Origin: Chryseomicrobium palamuruense
GTDB taxonomy: Bacteria > Bacillota > Bacilli > Bacillales_A > Planococcaceae
DNA: 64,000 nt
Reading direction: 5' to 3'
Assembly: GCF_042649045.1 (NCBI RefSeq)
Contig: NZ_JBHSEF010000009.1
Location: 310,001-374,000 of the forward strand
The notes under the pieces are model-generated. The model was not told the DNA's origin and ran no database searches. It saw only the letters and a program-made list of their open reading frames with translations. Each line of letters begins with the position of its first letter. The first letter of the stretch is position 1. Position numbers and translations under genes: made by a program. Shown here in pieces: positions 41,483 to 49,675 of the stretch.

Positions 41483-41951
41483 TTCCAAGAGTTATTCTAT
41501 GACTGGCAACAAACCAAGTCCCCGTTTTACTTGGCCGTTGCAGATATCGATTTCTTCAAAAAAAGTGAACGATGAGTATGGTCATCCGGTTGGAGATCTC
41601 GTACTGAAACAACTCGCATCGCGCTTGAAAGCAGAAATGAAGAGTCTTGGTGGAGTGGCTGCACGTATTGGAAGCGAAGAGTTTGCGGTGCTGCTTCCGG
41701 GGGAAGCGGAAGATGTGGTACAAGAAAATTTGGATGCGGTTCGGCATGCGATTGCCTCAAAAGACTTCACCATTTCCGATGACCTGTTGCTACCGATCAC
41801 CATCAGTATTGGCGCAGCTGGTTTCCCGCGCCACAAAGAAACGCTCACAGAACTCTACAAAGCAGCAGACAACGAACTATATATCGCCAAACAGAGTGGT
41901 CGCAACTGTGTGCGCGTACGAAACGGGAATGCCCCTGTGCCATCAATTTAG
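41483..41951 (+). pseudogene. Diguanylate cyclase (GGDEF) remnant, truncated and frameshifted
   Basis: The reading gives FYDWQQTKSPFYLAVADIDFFKK, with frame lost at a run of seven A (41558-41564), then VNDEYGHPVGD and on to SGRNCVRVRN in the next frame. D-I-D-x-F-K-K-V-N-D-x-x-G-H is the core of the GGDEF fold. The signature reads RIGSEEFAV, so GGDEF has become GSEEF. Upstream parts of the gene are missing; the minisatellite abuts. About 155 codons of one domain remain, followed by an intact terminator. One extra A would explain the shift. It is almost surely inactive. Confidence 0.85.
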
Positions 41952-41990
41952 AAAAGCGAAGAGTACACTTCCGGATTTTTCGCTTTTTTG
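41952..41990 (+). terminator. Terminator of the former GGDEF gene
   Basis: AAAAGCGAA (41952-41960) pairs with TTCGCTTTT (41979-41987), followed by TTG. Confidence 0.8.
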
Positions 41991-42085
41991 AATTCCGGAA
42001 TGACCGTCTCTTCACATTCACTTTAAAAAATCGTATACTTATAAGGTTATCTACAAAAAGTAAACAGAAGAAAAGAGGGCTTGAG

Positions 42086-42505
42086 ATGACCGAACAGGCA
42101 GGGATTCCGATTCAGCTGAAGATTGTGTCAACCTTCAAGCATCCCGGTACCAAAATGACGCAAGATCGCACACGTGCTTCCGGCACGATGTATCATAGAG
42201 AACAAAAACGCTTCCTTCGCTTTGAAGAAGTCACGGAAGAAGTCACCCAGACACTCGTGAAGTTTGAAGGCTCTGGAGGATTCATACGACGGCGTGGCGT
42301 CGCGGATATGCGTATTGAATTCGAACTCGGTCGTAAGACAAAAGGACATTACACGATGCATGGCCATACGATGCCACTCGAGGTGTTCACGAATCGAATC
42401 GTCCATACAGAAGGACACGACCTGATTGAATATTCCCTATATCAAGACAACCAAAAAATGGGCGATTACACTATCGACTATCACTATACGGAGGTAACGG
42501 AATGA
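42086..42505 (+). CDS. ywiB: DUF1934 beta-barrel protein YwiB
   Basis: A 139-residue protein of the YwiB (DUF1934) type, a calycin-like barrel of unknown role. YHREQKRFLRFEE, then RRGVADMRIEFELGRK and HTEGHDLIEYSLYQD are the family pattern. The stop overlaps the argS start by 4 bases (ATGA). The conserved pairing with argS suggests coordinate expression, not a shared function. Confidence 0.88.
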   Translation: MTEQAGIPIQLKIVSTFKHPGTKMTQDRTRASGTMYHREQKRFLRFEEVTEEVTQTLVKFEGSGGFIRRRGVADMRIEFELGRKTKGHYTMHGHTMPLEVFTNRIVHTEGHDLIEYSLYQDNQKMGDYTIDYHYTEVTE

Positions 42506-44166
42506 ATGCTGTTGAACAAGTACAACAATCCATTAAAGATGCAATAAAAGCAGCGGTTGCCGCAACCGGACTCGCGGGCGACCAAGAAGTTGAGGTTCAT
42601 TTAGAAGCACCTCGCGTGAAAGAGAACGGTGACTACGCAACAAACGTAGCAATGCAGTTAACCAAAATTGCGAAACAAAATCCACGTGCTATCGCAGAAC
42701 AGATCTTGGCAAACCTTCAAACCGAAGGCACACCCATTGATTCTATGGAAATTGCAGGGCCTGGATTCATCAACATCCGCACAAAAAAAGACTACTTACA
42801 ACAAGTCGTCAACACCGCGTTCACGGCAGGTTCTGCCTACGGACGTAGTGACGCAGGCGAAGGCGAGAAAGTTCAAGTCGAGTTCGTATCGGCCAACCCA
42901 ACAGGCGACCTTCACTTAGGACACGCACGTGGGGCTTCTGTCGGAGATTCGTTATGTAACGTCCTTGATTTTGCTGGCTACGACGTGAGCCGCGAGTACT
43001 ATATTAATGATGCCGGAAACCAAATTCACAACTTGGCACTATCTCTTGAAGCGCGATATTTCCAGGCACTTGGTCAAGACAAAGAGATGCCAGAAGATGG
43101 CTACCATGGTCAAGATATCATCGACATGGCAAACGCTCTAGTTGAAGCGGATGGCGACAAATATACATCTCTATCGGACGAAGCGCGCTATGACTTCTTC
43201 CGCCAGTTTGGCTTGAAGAAAGAGCTTGAAAAATTACAGACGGACCTGGCTGACTTCCGCGTGAACTTCGACGAATGGTTCTCAGAAACGTCTCTTTACG
43301 AGAACGGTAAAATTGACGTCGCACTTGATAAGTTACGTGCAAATGGTCACATCTACGAAGAAGAAGGCGCGACCTGGTTCCGCTCAACGACGTTTGGCGA
43401 TGACAAAGACCGCGTGCTGATCAAGCAGGACGGCAGCTACACGTACTTGACGCCGGACCTTGCGTATCATGAAGACAAAATCAACCGTGGTTTTGAAAAA
43501 CTGATCAACATCTGGGGCGCTGACCATCACGGCTACATCCCTCGTATGAAAGCAGCAATCCAAGCATTGGGTTATGACCGCGACACATTAGAAGTCAGCG
43601 TCATCCAAATGGTGCAGCTGTATAAAGACGGCGAAAAGATGAAGATGAGTAAACGGACAGGAAAAGCCGTGACAATGCGTGAATTAGTAGAAGAAGTGGG
43701 CTTAGATGCTGTTCGTTATTTCTTCGGTATGCGTTCAGGCGATTCCCACATGGACTTTGACCTGGATCTCGCCGTTTCTCAATCGAATGAAAACCCTGTG
43801 TATTACGCACAGTACGCACACGCGCGTATTTGTTCGATTCTTCGTGCAGCAGACGAACAAGGAGTTTCGGCAACTGTCGAGCACCTGAACTTGCTGACGG
43901 ATGAAAAAGAAGAAGACCTAATGAAAAAAATCGGCGACTTCCCGCAAGTGGTGGCAGATGCAGCGAAACTTCGCTCGCCACACCGTGTGGCGACGTACAT
44001 TCAAGAACTGGCTGCAAACTTCCACAGTTTCTATAATGCCAACAAAGTATTGGATCCGGAAGCGCCAGAATTAACATCTGCTCGTTTAGCATTAATTTCT
44101 GCGACACGCCAGACACTTGAAAACGCATTAAAATTATTAGGGGTTTCCGCTCCTGAGAAAATGTAG
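42502..44166 (+). CDS. argS: Arginyl-tRNA synthetase
   Basis: A 554-residue class I synthetase. The N-terminal additional domain (1-110) is followed by the HIGH-type motif HLGHARG and the KMSKS-like KMSKRTGKAVT. The C-terminal anticodon-binding domain ends in the family-typical RLALISATRQTLENALKLLGV. The start overlaps ywiB. The cobalamin riboswitch begins 17 bases after the stop. Confidence 0.96.
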   Translation: MNAVEQVQQSIKDAIKAAVAATGLAGDQEVEVHLEAPRVKENGDYATNVAMQLTKIAKQNPRAIAEQILANLQTEGTPIDSMEIAGPGFINIRTKKDYLQQVVNTAFTAGSAYGRSDAGEGEKVQVEFVSANPTGDLHLGHARGASVGDSLCNVLDFAGYDVSREYYINDAGNQIHNLALSLEARYFQALGQDKEMPEDGYHGQDIIDMANALVEADGDKYTSLSDEARYDFFRQFGLKKELEKLQTDLADFRVNFDEWFSETSLYENGKIDVALDKLRANGHIYEEEGATWFRSTTFGDDKDRVLIKQDGSYTYLTPDLAYHEDKINRGFEKLINIWGADHHGYIPRMKAAIQALGYDRDTLEVSVIQMVQLYKDGEKMKMSKRTGKAVTMRELVEEVGLDAVRYFFGMRSGDSHMDFDLDLAVSQSNENPVYYAQYAHARICSILRAADEQGVSATVEHLNLLTDEKEEDLMKKIGDFPQVVADAAKLRSPHRVATYIQELAANFHSFYNANKVLDPEAPELTSARLALISATRQTLENALKLLGVSAPEKM

Positions 44167-44182
44167 TACGATACACTTAATA

Positions 44183-44297
44183 CAACAAGGTGCTCAAGTA
44201 ACGGATTGCTTGAGGTAAAAGGGAAGCTGGTGAAAGTCCAGCACGGTCCCGCCACTGTAAGCGACCACGGTCGTAAGCCAGGAAACCTGCCTTGTTG
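44183..44297 (+). promoter_or_regulatory. Cobalamin riboswitch
   Basis: P1 strands CAACAAGG (44183-44190) and CCTTGTTG (44290-44297) close the aptamer. Inside are GGGAAGCTGGTGAAAGTCCAGC in part, GGTCCCGCCACTGTAA and the B12 box AGCCAGGAAACCTGCC. When AdoCbl is bound the terminator at 44377 should form and stop btuFCD-pduO. No separate promoter was found with certainty; it may lie in the argS end. Confidence 0.95.
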
Positions 44298-44376
44298 AAT
44301 GCGCCGTGAACCTACGAGGATGGGTTGGGGAAAATCGGATATTTCTATGCTTTCTTGCCGGTTTATACCTAGTTTT

Positions 44377-44412
44377 ACCCGTTTTCCCTGTAGGGGAAGG
44401 CGGGTTTTTTTA
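44377..44412 (+). terminator. Terminator of the cobalamin riboswitch
   Basis: ACCCGTTTTCCC (44377-44388) pairs with GGGAAGGCGGGT (44394-44405), using G-T pairs, followed by TTTTTT. Confidence 0.8.
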
Positions 44413-44443
44413 CATACTATATCGAGGAAGAAGGCGTACAGAA

Positions 44444-45418
44444 ATGAAAAAGTGGTTAATCAGTTTACTCGCAGTCATGCTATTGGCAGGATGTACCGAA
44501 GAAACTCAGGAGACACAAACTCCGGAAACAGAGACAGAAGACGTAGCATCAGAAGATGTAGCATCAGGAGATAGTGAAGTCACATTCCCACTAACCGTGA
44601 CAGACAGTGTAGGTAACGAAGTGACGATTGAAGAAGCTCCGGATTCGATTATTTCGATGATTCCAAGTAATACAGAAATCTTGTTTGCGCTCGGTCTAGA
44701 CGAAGAAGTTGTCGGCGTGACGGATTACGACAATTATCCGGAAGCAGCTACGACAAAAGAAAAGATTGGCGCGTTTGAGTTTAATATTGAAAAAATGACG
44801 GCCCTTCAACCGGACTTGATTTTAGCACATGAATCCAGCTGGTCTACTGCTGAAGCAGGCCTTCAGCCGTTAATAGATGCTGGTGTACCAATTTATGTCG
44901 TCGACAATGCGATGAGCTTTGAAGATACTTATGGCACGATTGAAGCTATTGGTGCTGTAACAGGCAAAGCGGAAGAAGCGGCAACGATTGTGAGTGACAT
45001 GCAAGCCCAAGTCGAGGAAATTACGGCGCAACTTGAAGCCGTAGAAACAAAGAAGACCGTGTTTATCGAATCGTCAGGCGACCCTGAAATCTATACGGCT
45101 GGACAAGGGACATTGATGCAGGAACTGCTTGACCGTATTAACGCGGAAAACTTAGTAGCGGACCAAGAAGGTTGGCTCCTGATGAACGGGGAAGAGATTG
45201 TATCTCGCAACCCGGACGTCATCGTATTGACGTATAATTACATTGAAAATGCTGTTGATGCTGTTAAGGCGCGTCCTGGTTTTGATCAAATCACAGCCGT
45301 TCAGCAAGACGCAGTTGTCCAAGTAAATGAAGACATCGTGACACGTCCGGGGCCACGTCTTGCAGAAGCTTTACAAGAGCTTGCGCGTGCAGTGTACCCA
45401 GAAGTCATGAATGACTAA
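44444..45418 (+). CDS. btuF: Cobalamin ABC transporter substrate-binding lipoprotein
   Basis: A 324-residue lipoprotein. The signal peptide ends in L-L-A-G-C; a Glu/Thr-rich linker is followed by a helical-backbone binding fold with IISMIPSNTEILFALGLDEEVVG as its start (given as key pattern S-x-x-P-S-x-T-E). It delivers corrinoids to the permease. The true start is 44444, after AGGAAGAAGG; the frame is open further upstream, across the riboswitch terminator, but that is not coding. Riboswitch control supports a B12 rather than siderophore role. Confidence 0.92.
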   Translation: MKKWLISLLAVMLLAGCTEETQETQTPETETEDVASEDVASGDSEVTFPLTVTDSVGNEVTIEEAPDSIISMIPSNTEILFALGLDEEVVGVTDYDNYPEAATTKEKIGAFEFNIEKMTALQPDLILAHESSWSTAEAGLQPLIDAGVPIYVVDNAMSFEDTYGTIEAIGAVTGKAEEAATIVSDMQAQVEEITAQLEAVETKKTVFIESSGDPEIYTAGQGTLMQELLDRINAENLVADQEGWLLMNGEEIVSRNPDVIVLTYNYIENAVDAVKARPGFDQITAVQQDAVVQVNEDIVTRPGPRLAEALQELARAVYPEVMND

Positions 45419-46406
45419 AAGACCGCTCGGCTGGATTGTATCGCTCTTGCTGCTCGCGCTCTCGTTTTGGCTTGGCATCTCCATCGGTGCTGTCCAGATT
45501 CCACTGAGTACACTGTGGGGAGGGAGCGAGGATACAACAGCTACAACGATTGTCTGGAATATCCGGATGCCTCGCGTCTTCCTGGCAGCCCTTGTGGGAG
45601 CGGCGTTAGCAGTAGCAGGAGCCTCTTTCCAGGCACTTTTGAAAAACCCACTCGCCGACCCTTACACTTTAGGTGTTTCTTCCGGTGCCTCGGTCGGTGC
45701 TGTGGCTACCTTATTTTTTGGATTATCGATTCCGTTTGTTGGCATGTTTACACTCCCGCTTCTTAGTATGGTGGGGGCACTGGTGACACTTCTTCTCGTC
45801 TTGACATTTGCGCGTGCGATGGATAAATCGCTACGTATGGAGACGATCATTCTAACGGGAATCATCACGAGTTCCTTTTTCGGTGCGATGATTTCCTTAA
45901 TGATTGCACTGACAGGAGAGGAACTGCGTCAAATTATTGGTTGGTTACTTGGAAGTGTCGCTATGCGGACGTGGGTCCATGTCCAAATGATCGCGCCTTT
46001 CGTTGTTGTTGCAGGAGGCTGGCTCTTGTTCCGGGCGCGTGATTTAAACGCGCTTCAGCTCGGAGAAGACCGTGCGCACCACTTAGGTGTGAATGTGGCC
46101 CTCGTGAAAAAGGAAGTCCTGATTGGTGGGTCGGTGTTAACCGGTGCAGCAGTTGCCGTATCAGGTACGATTGGGTTTGTTGGACTCGTCGTTCCTCACA
46201 TGACTCGGCTTTTGTTTGGGGCGGACAATCGACATGTGTTGCCGCTCAGTATGATCAACGGCGCATCGTTACTTATTTTATGTGACCTGGTCGCCCGGAC
46301 GATCATTGAACCGACAGAACTGCCGATTGGTGTAATGACGGCACTACTCGGTGCCCCAGTCTTTGCGTGGATCTTCTTTCGCCAACGAACGAAAGGAGCG
46401 AGATAG
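45411..46406 (+). CDS. btuC: Cobalamin ABC transporter permease
   Basis: A 331-residue FecCD-type permease with about ten membrane segments. SFQALLKNPLADPYTLGVSSGA (as N-P-L-A-x-P-x-x-L-G) and the late FVGLVVPHMTRLLFG motif are family marks. The start overlaps the end of btuF by 8 bases. Confidence 0.93.
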   Translation: MTKRPLGWIVSLLLLALSFWLGISIGAVQIPLSTLWGGSEDTTATTIVWNIRMPRVFLAALVGAALAVAGASFQALLKNPLADPYTLGVSSGASVGAVATLFFGLSIPFVGMFTLPLLSMVGALVTLLLVLTFARAMDKSLRMETIILTGIITSSFFGAMISLMIALTGEELRQIIGWLLGSVAMRTWVHVQMIAPFVVVAGGWLLFRARDLNALQLGEDRAHHLGVNVALVKKEVLIGGSVLTGAAVAVSGTIGFVGLVVPHMTRLLFGADNRHVLPLSMINGASLLILCDLVARTIIEPTELPIGVMTALLGAPVFAWIFFRQRTKGAR

Positions 46407-47876
46407 ATGCTACATGTCGAAAACGTCAGCGGTGGGTATACGTTTCCAATCTTGAAAGACGTCTCCTTTCATTTGGCTCCCGGACAGATTCTTGGGGTCC
46501 TTGGTCCCAACGGAAGTGGGAAGTCGACTCTTCTGAAGCTCGTAAGTGGCATTTTGAAGCCGGAAGCGGGCACGGTGACTATTGCAGGAAAAGAGTTGGC
46601 TTCGTACCGTGCGAAGCAACTCGCAAAAGTAATGGCGGTGCTTCCTCAACTGCATCCGCAAGCGTTCGGGATGACGGTGAAAGAAGTCGTTGCGCTCGGT
46701 CGTTATCCGCACCAATCCGGACTGTTCTCCAGTTGGTCAAATGAAGACGAAGCGGCTGTTGTGGAGGCGATGCGTACAACGCAAGTGACACGCTATGCAG
46801 AACAAGAAATCACGTCACTATCAGGTGGAGAACAACAGCGAGTATTTGTCGCGCAGGCGCTGGCTCAAAAAGCCCCATTACTCTTACTCGATGAACCGAC
46901 GAACCACTTGGATATTGCGCACCAAAAGCAACTCCTTGATACACTTCGGGGGTATGTACAAGCGGAAGGTATCGCCGTTGTCAGTGTGTTTCACGATATC
47001 AACCTCGCATCCCTTTACTGTGATCAATTGCTGTTACTGCAAGATGGGAAAGTATATGCGTGCGGGGAACCGCATGAAGTGATTGAAAAAGCGAAACTAG
47101 AACACGTCTATGAAACGCTCTTAGAAGTCGCGCCGCATCCGGTCGAACCGAAACCGCAAATGACGCTCCTTCCAAAAGAATCGGCGGACACGGCTACAAC
47201 CATTCGCAAAGAAGATATACAAATAGAGGACAATACTGTCGTCTACCATTCTGAACGGCCTCTCCGCGTGGTTTCTTCTGCCGTGTTGAATCCCGGATTT
47301 GGATGGTACCGCACACTGATCAACCGTCAAGTCGATCCAACTTATGGGCATAGCGATGTAACGTCCGAGATGAAAGACTTTGTACGAAGTCGCGGATGGG
47401 TCTCAACAGAAACCGTTGCCCAAATGACGGCAGTCGATGTGCATCAAGCAGTCATTGAAGAATATAGTGGAGACTATGGGTCCCTTCTCATCATGGTGAC
47501 AGCGGGGATTGGGAATGCCATGGATGTGTCACGGGCACATGAAGTGCGGTCGTTGCCATCAATTGGTACAATCAACACATGGATCCTGATCAATGGACAT
47601 GTTTCAGACGAAGCGTTCATCGAAGCGATGATGACCGCAACGGAAGCGAAGACGAAAGCTCTGGCGGAAGAACACGTTCTCGATAACCGCACGGGGACAC
47701 TCGCAACCGGTACACCAACGGACAGTCTTGTCATTGCGGCGACGCAACGAGGACCGTTCAGTCCGTACGGTGGACCCGTCACGGAACTCGGAAAAGCCAT
47801 CGGGCGTGCCGTGGTCTCGTGCACTCGACAAGCCATTCGACAGTATCAACAGGCACATGGGGAGGAATCATCGTGA
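46407..47876 (+). CDS. btuD: Cobalamin ABC ATPase fused to CbiZ amidohydrolase
   Basis: A 489-residue fusion. Residues 1-255 are an ABC ATPase: GPNGSGKST Walker A, LSGGEQQRVFVAQAL signature, LLLDEPTNHLD Walker B. From about 285 to the end is a CbiZ domain: VDVHQAVIEEYSG, MVTAGIGNAMDV, NTWILINGH and RGPFSPYGGPVTELG. CbiZ cuts the amide bond of adenosylcobinamide-type precursors so that foreign corrinoids can be rebuilt. The B. subtilis YvrA protein has the same fusion. It starts directly at the btuC stop. Confidence 0.93.
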   Translation: MLHVENVSGGYTFPILKDVSFHLAPGQILGVLGPNGSGKSTLLKLVSGILKPEAGTVTIAGKELASYRAKQLAKVMAVLPQLHPQAFGMTVKEVVALGRYPHQSGLFSSWSNEDEAAVVEAMRTTQVTRYAEQEITSLSGGEQQRVFVAQALAQKAPLLLLDEPTNHLDIAHQKQLLDTLRGYVQAEGIAVVSVFHDINLASLYCDQLLLLQDGKVYACGEPHEVIEKAKLEHVYETLLEVAPHPVEPKPQMTLLPKESADTATTIRKEDIQIEDNTVVYHSERPLRVVSSAVLNPGFGWYRTLINRQVDPTYGHSDVTSEMKDFVRSRGWVSTETVAQMTAVDVHQAVIEEYSGDYGSLLIMVTAGIGNAMDVSRAHEVRSLPSIGTINTWILINGHVSDEAFIEAMMTATEAKTKALAEEHVLDNRTGTLATGTPTDSLVIAATQRGPFSPYGGPVTELGKAIGRAVVSCTRQAIRQYQQAHGEESS

Positions 47877-48451
47877 AAATTTACACGAAAACAGGGGACA
47901 AAGGCCAAACCAGTTTAATTGGCGCACGTGCAGATAAAGATGATTTACGCATTGAAACGTACGGCACGATTGATGAAGCAAATTCATTTATCGGCAAAGC
48001 AGTGACGGAGCTTGAGGAAGAGAAGTTCTCGGATATTTTGCGTGACTTGGAAGCCATCCAACACGAACTGTTTGATTGTGGAGGCGATTTGGCTGTCGTG
48101 ACGAAAGTCCGGAATTACAAGTTAACCGAAGAGCCGATCACGATTCTGGAAGCCCGCATTGACGAACTGATGGAAGAAGGACCAGCACTTGAACGCTTCA
48201 TCCTACCAGGAGGGACTCCAGCTGCTGCGACACTACATATCGCGCGCACCGTCGCACGCCGTGCGGAACGTCAGATGGTCTCCCTTATGAAGCAACATGA
48301 TGACGTCCCAGTCATCGTTCAGAAATACTTAAACCGCCTATCCGACTACCTATTCGCCGCTGCTCGTGTCGTCAACGCCCGCTCCGGTGTATCAGATATC
48401 GAATACATCCGCGGCGCAAAGGTATTCCATACAGATAAAGAATCGAAATAA
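47873..48451 (+). CDS. pduO: ATP:cob(I)alamin adenosyltransferase, PduO type
   Basis: A 192-residue trimeric adenosyltransferase. It forms AdoCbl from cob(I)alamin and ATP. The N-terminal KIYTKTGDKGQTSLIGA holds the ATP-binding T-G-D-x-G-x-T motif; later RRAERQMV and LNRLSDYLFAAAR are typical. It begins with GTG at 47873 inside the btuD stop (GTGA overlap), after GGAGGA. It makes the cofactor used by IcmF at 57305. Confidence 0.95.
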   Translation: MKIYTKTGDKGQTSLIGARADKDDLRIETYGTIDEANSFIGKAVTELEEEKFSDILRDLEAIQHELFDCGGDLAVVTKVRNYKLTEEPITILEARIDELMEEGPALERFILPGGTPAAATLHIARTVARRAERQMVSLMKQHDDVPVIVQKYLNRLSDYLFAAARVVNARSGVSDIEYIRGAKVFHTDKESK

Positions 48452-48467
48452 TATGCAATTAATCTAG

Positions 48468-48504
48468 CCAGTTCTCGTTATAACAGACGAAAGCTGGTTT
48501 TTTC
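48468..48504 (+). terminator. Terminator of the B12 operon
   Basis: CCAGTTCTCGT pairs with ACGAAAGCTGG with one mismatch and a G-T pair, followed by TTTTTTC. Confidence 0.75.
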
Positions 48505-48646
48505 TATGGGACACCAACATAGACAGTCCAACAGGCACCCACCGTGCGGTTCGAATTAACTAGAGTCGGAAACGCTTCGATGGTCTCACATATTTAAAAG
48601 AACTAGTTGGGTATAATGGAAAAGACTAGTAGGGAGGTCGGTAGAG

Positions 48647-49258
48647 ATGAAAAAATATGCATGGTTACTTGCTGCGAGCTTATTACTCGCTGCTTGTACA
48701 GACGAATCACAGCCGGTTGAAGAAGAGACACCGGTGACAAGCGATCAAGTGGAAGACACAGAAACCACTGATGACGCAGAAGCGGCTGCTGAAGACAAAG
48801 AGGAAGAAGATGCTGCTTCGGAAGAGACGACAGAAGAACTCTCTTGGGATGAGCAGATCTTATCCGAAGAAGGGAAGAATCAGCTTCTCTCCGGTCAGGT
48901 TCTTGGAACGAATCTAGAAATCGGTTCGTCACTTGCAGATGTGGAAGCAGAACTGGGCACACCAGATACTGAGGACTTCTTAGCTGGTGCTCCACTTAAA
49001 TCGTACGGCAACATCCATATTGCTCACTTGATGGACGAAGAAGAAGTCGTCGCATTCCACTTGTCATTCGACGAGCCAGTGGCGATTGAAAACATTCATG
49101 AGGCATGGGGCGAACCAACTGAAATAGAGCCGATGGAGATTGACGACATCATTGAAGCGCATACGTACCAAGGGGACGGCTATGTTGCTTCATTCACATT
49201 GACTTCGGGCAGTCCAGACGAAGTTCACAGTGTGCATATCAGCAAAACGAACGAATAA
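48647..49258 (+). CDS. Lipoprotein with acidic linker and DUF4309-like domain
   Basis: A 203-residue secreted lipoprotein. Signal peptide with lipobox L-A-A-C near residue 16; a very acidic linker (about 20-65) and then a domain with GTNLEIGSSLADVEAELGTPD and NIHEAWGEPTEIEP. The two repeated wGxP-type motifs recall DUF4309/YjgB-like proteins, possibly with a PepSY-related fold. Role unknown; the family match is tentative. GGAGGTCGG precedes the ATG. TATAAT at 48612 may be its -10 box. Confidence 0.75.
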   Translation: MKKYAWLLAASLLLAACTDESQPVEEETPVTSDQVEDTETTDDAEAAAEDKEEEDAASEETTEELSWDEQILSEEGKNQLLSGQVLGTNLEIGSSLADVEAELGTPDTEDFLAGAPLKSYGNIHIAHLMDEEEVVAFHLSFDEPVAIENIHEAWGEPTEIEPMEIDDIIEAHTYQGDGYVASFTLTSGSPDEVHSVHISKTNE

Positions 49259-49280
49259 CTAGAATTACAAACTTGAAGTG

Positions 49281-49310
49281 CCCGCAGCGAAGGCTGCGGG
49301 TTTATTTCTA
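49281..49310 (+). terminator. Terminator of the lipoprotein gene
   Basis: CCCGCAGC (49281-49288) pairs with GCTGCGGG (49293-49300), followed by TTTATTTC. The same stem is used after metQ. Confidence 0.9.
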
Positions 49311-49378
49311 GTAAGGGCTTGGGCAGCTAAGATTTAGGGACTTCCCCGTCGACAGCTGGGCAGACTCAATTTTGCAGT

Positions 49379-49536
49379 ATGGACCGGGGAATGAGCCTCT
49401 ATGGACCGGGTAATATGCTCGAACGGACCTGTTGAGTTAATCAAATCGACCCCTACCATTCGAATGGACCGGTCAAGATGCTCGAATGGACCTGGTAAAC
49501 CGCTACAATGGACCGGGTAGCTGCACGAAATGGACC
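49379..49536 (+). repeat. 22-bp iteron-like array, ATGGACCGGGTA type (8 units)
   Basis: ATGGACC-like cores start at 49379, 49401, 49423, 49445, 49464, 49486, 49508 and 49530. All steps are 22 bp except one of 19. The core is ATGGACC followed by GGGTA, TGGTA or a decayed form. The gap 49311-49565 holds only this array. It ends 30 bases before the fadF promoter. Confidence 0.85.
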
Positions 49537-49565
49537 TTACCCTCCGCCGCTCTCTTAAAAACCCC

Positions 49566-49594
49566 TTGACTGAACGCTCATTCATTTTTATACT
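49566..49594 (+). promoter_or_regulatory. fadF promoter with FadR-like operator
   Basis: TTGACT (49566-49571), a 17-base spacer and TATACT (49589-49594). The spacer and -35 hold TGACTGA-ACGC-TCATTCA (49567-49584), a palindrome close to the FadR (YsiA) box TGAATGA-n4-TCATTCA of B. subtilis. A FadR-type repressor relieved by long-chain acyl-CoA could thus block transcription. Confidence 0.75.
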
Positions 49595-49675
49595 AAAACT
49601 AATACTTTCTTTCTTCGAATAGCGTTGTTATGCTTACGAGTAAGATCGAATTTCATCTTAGAGGGGGAGAAGAAA

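Noticed and set aside
41558..41564. Transcriptional slippage at seven A residues rescuing the GGDEF gene
   Set aside because: Slippage is possible at such a run, but the gene lacks its 5-prime part and the GGDEF signature is altered, so rescue would not restore a working enzyme.
49379..49536. CRISPR array
   Set aside because: The period is 22 bp with a core of about 12 bp; there are no 24-40 bp repeats with unique spacers, no leader and no cas genes.
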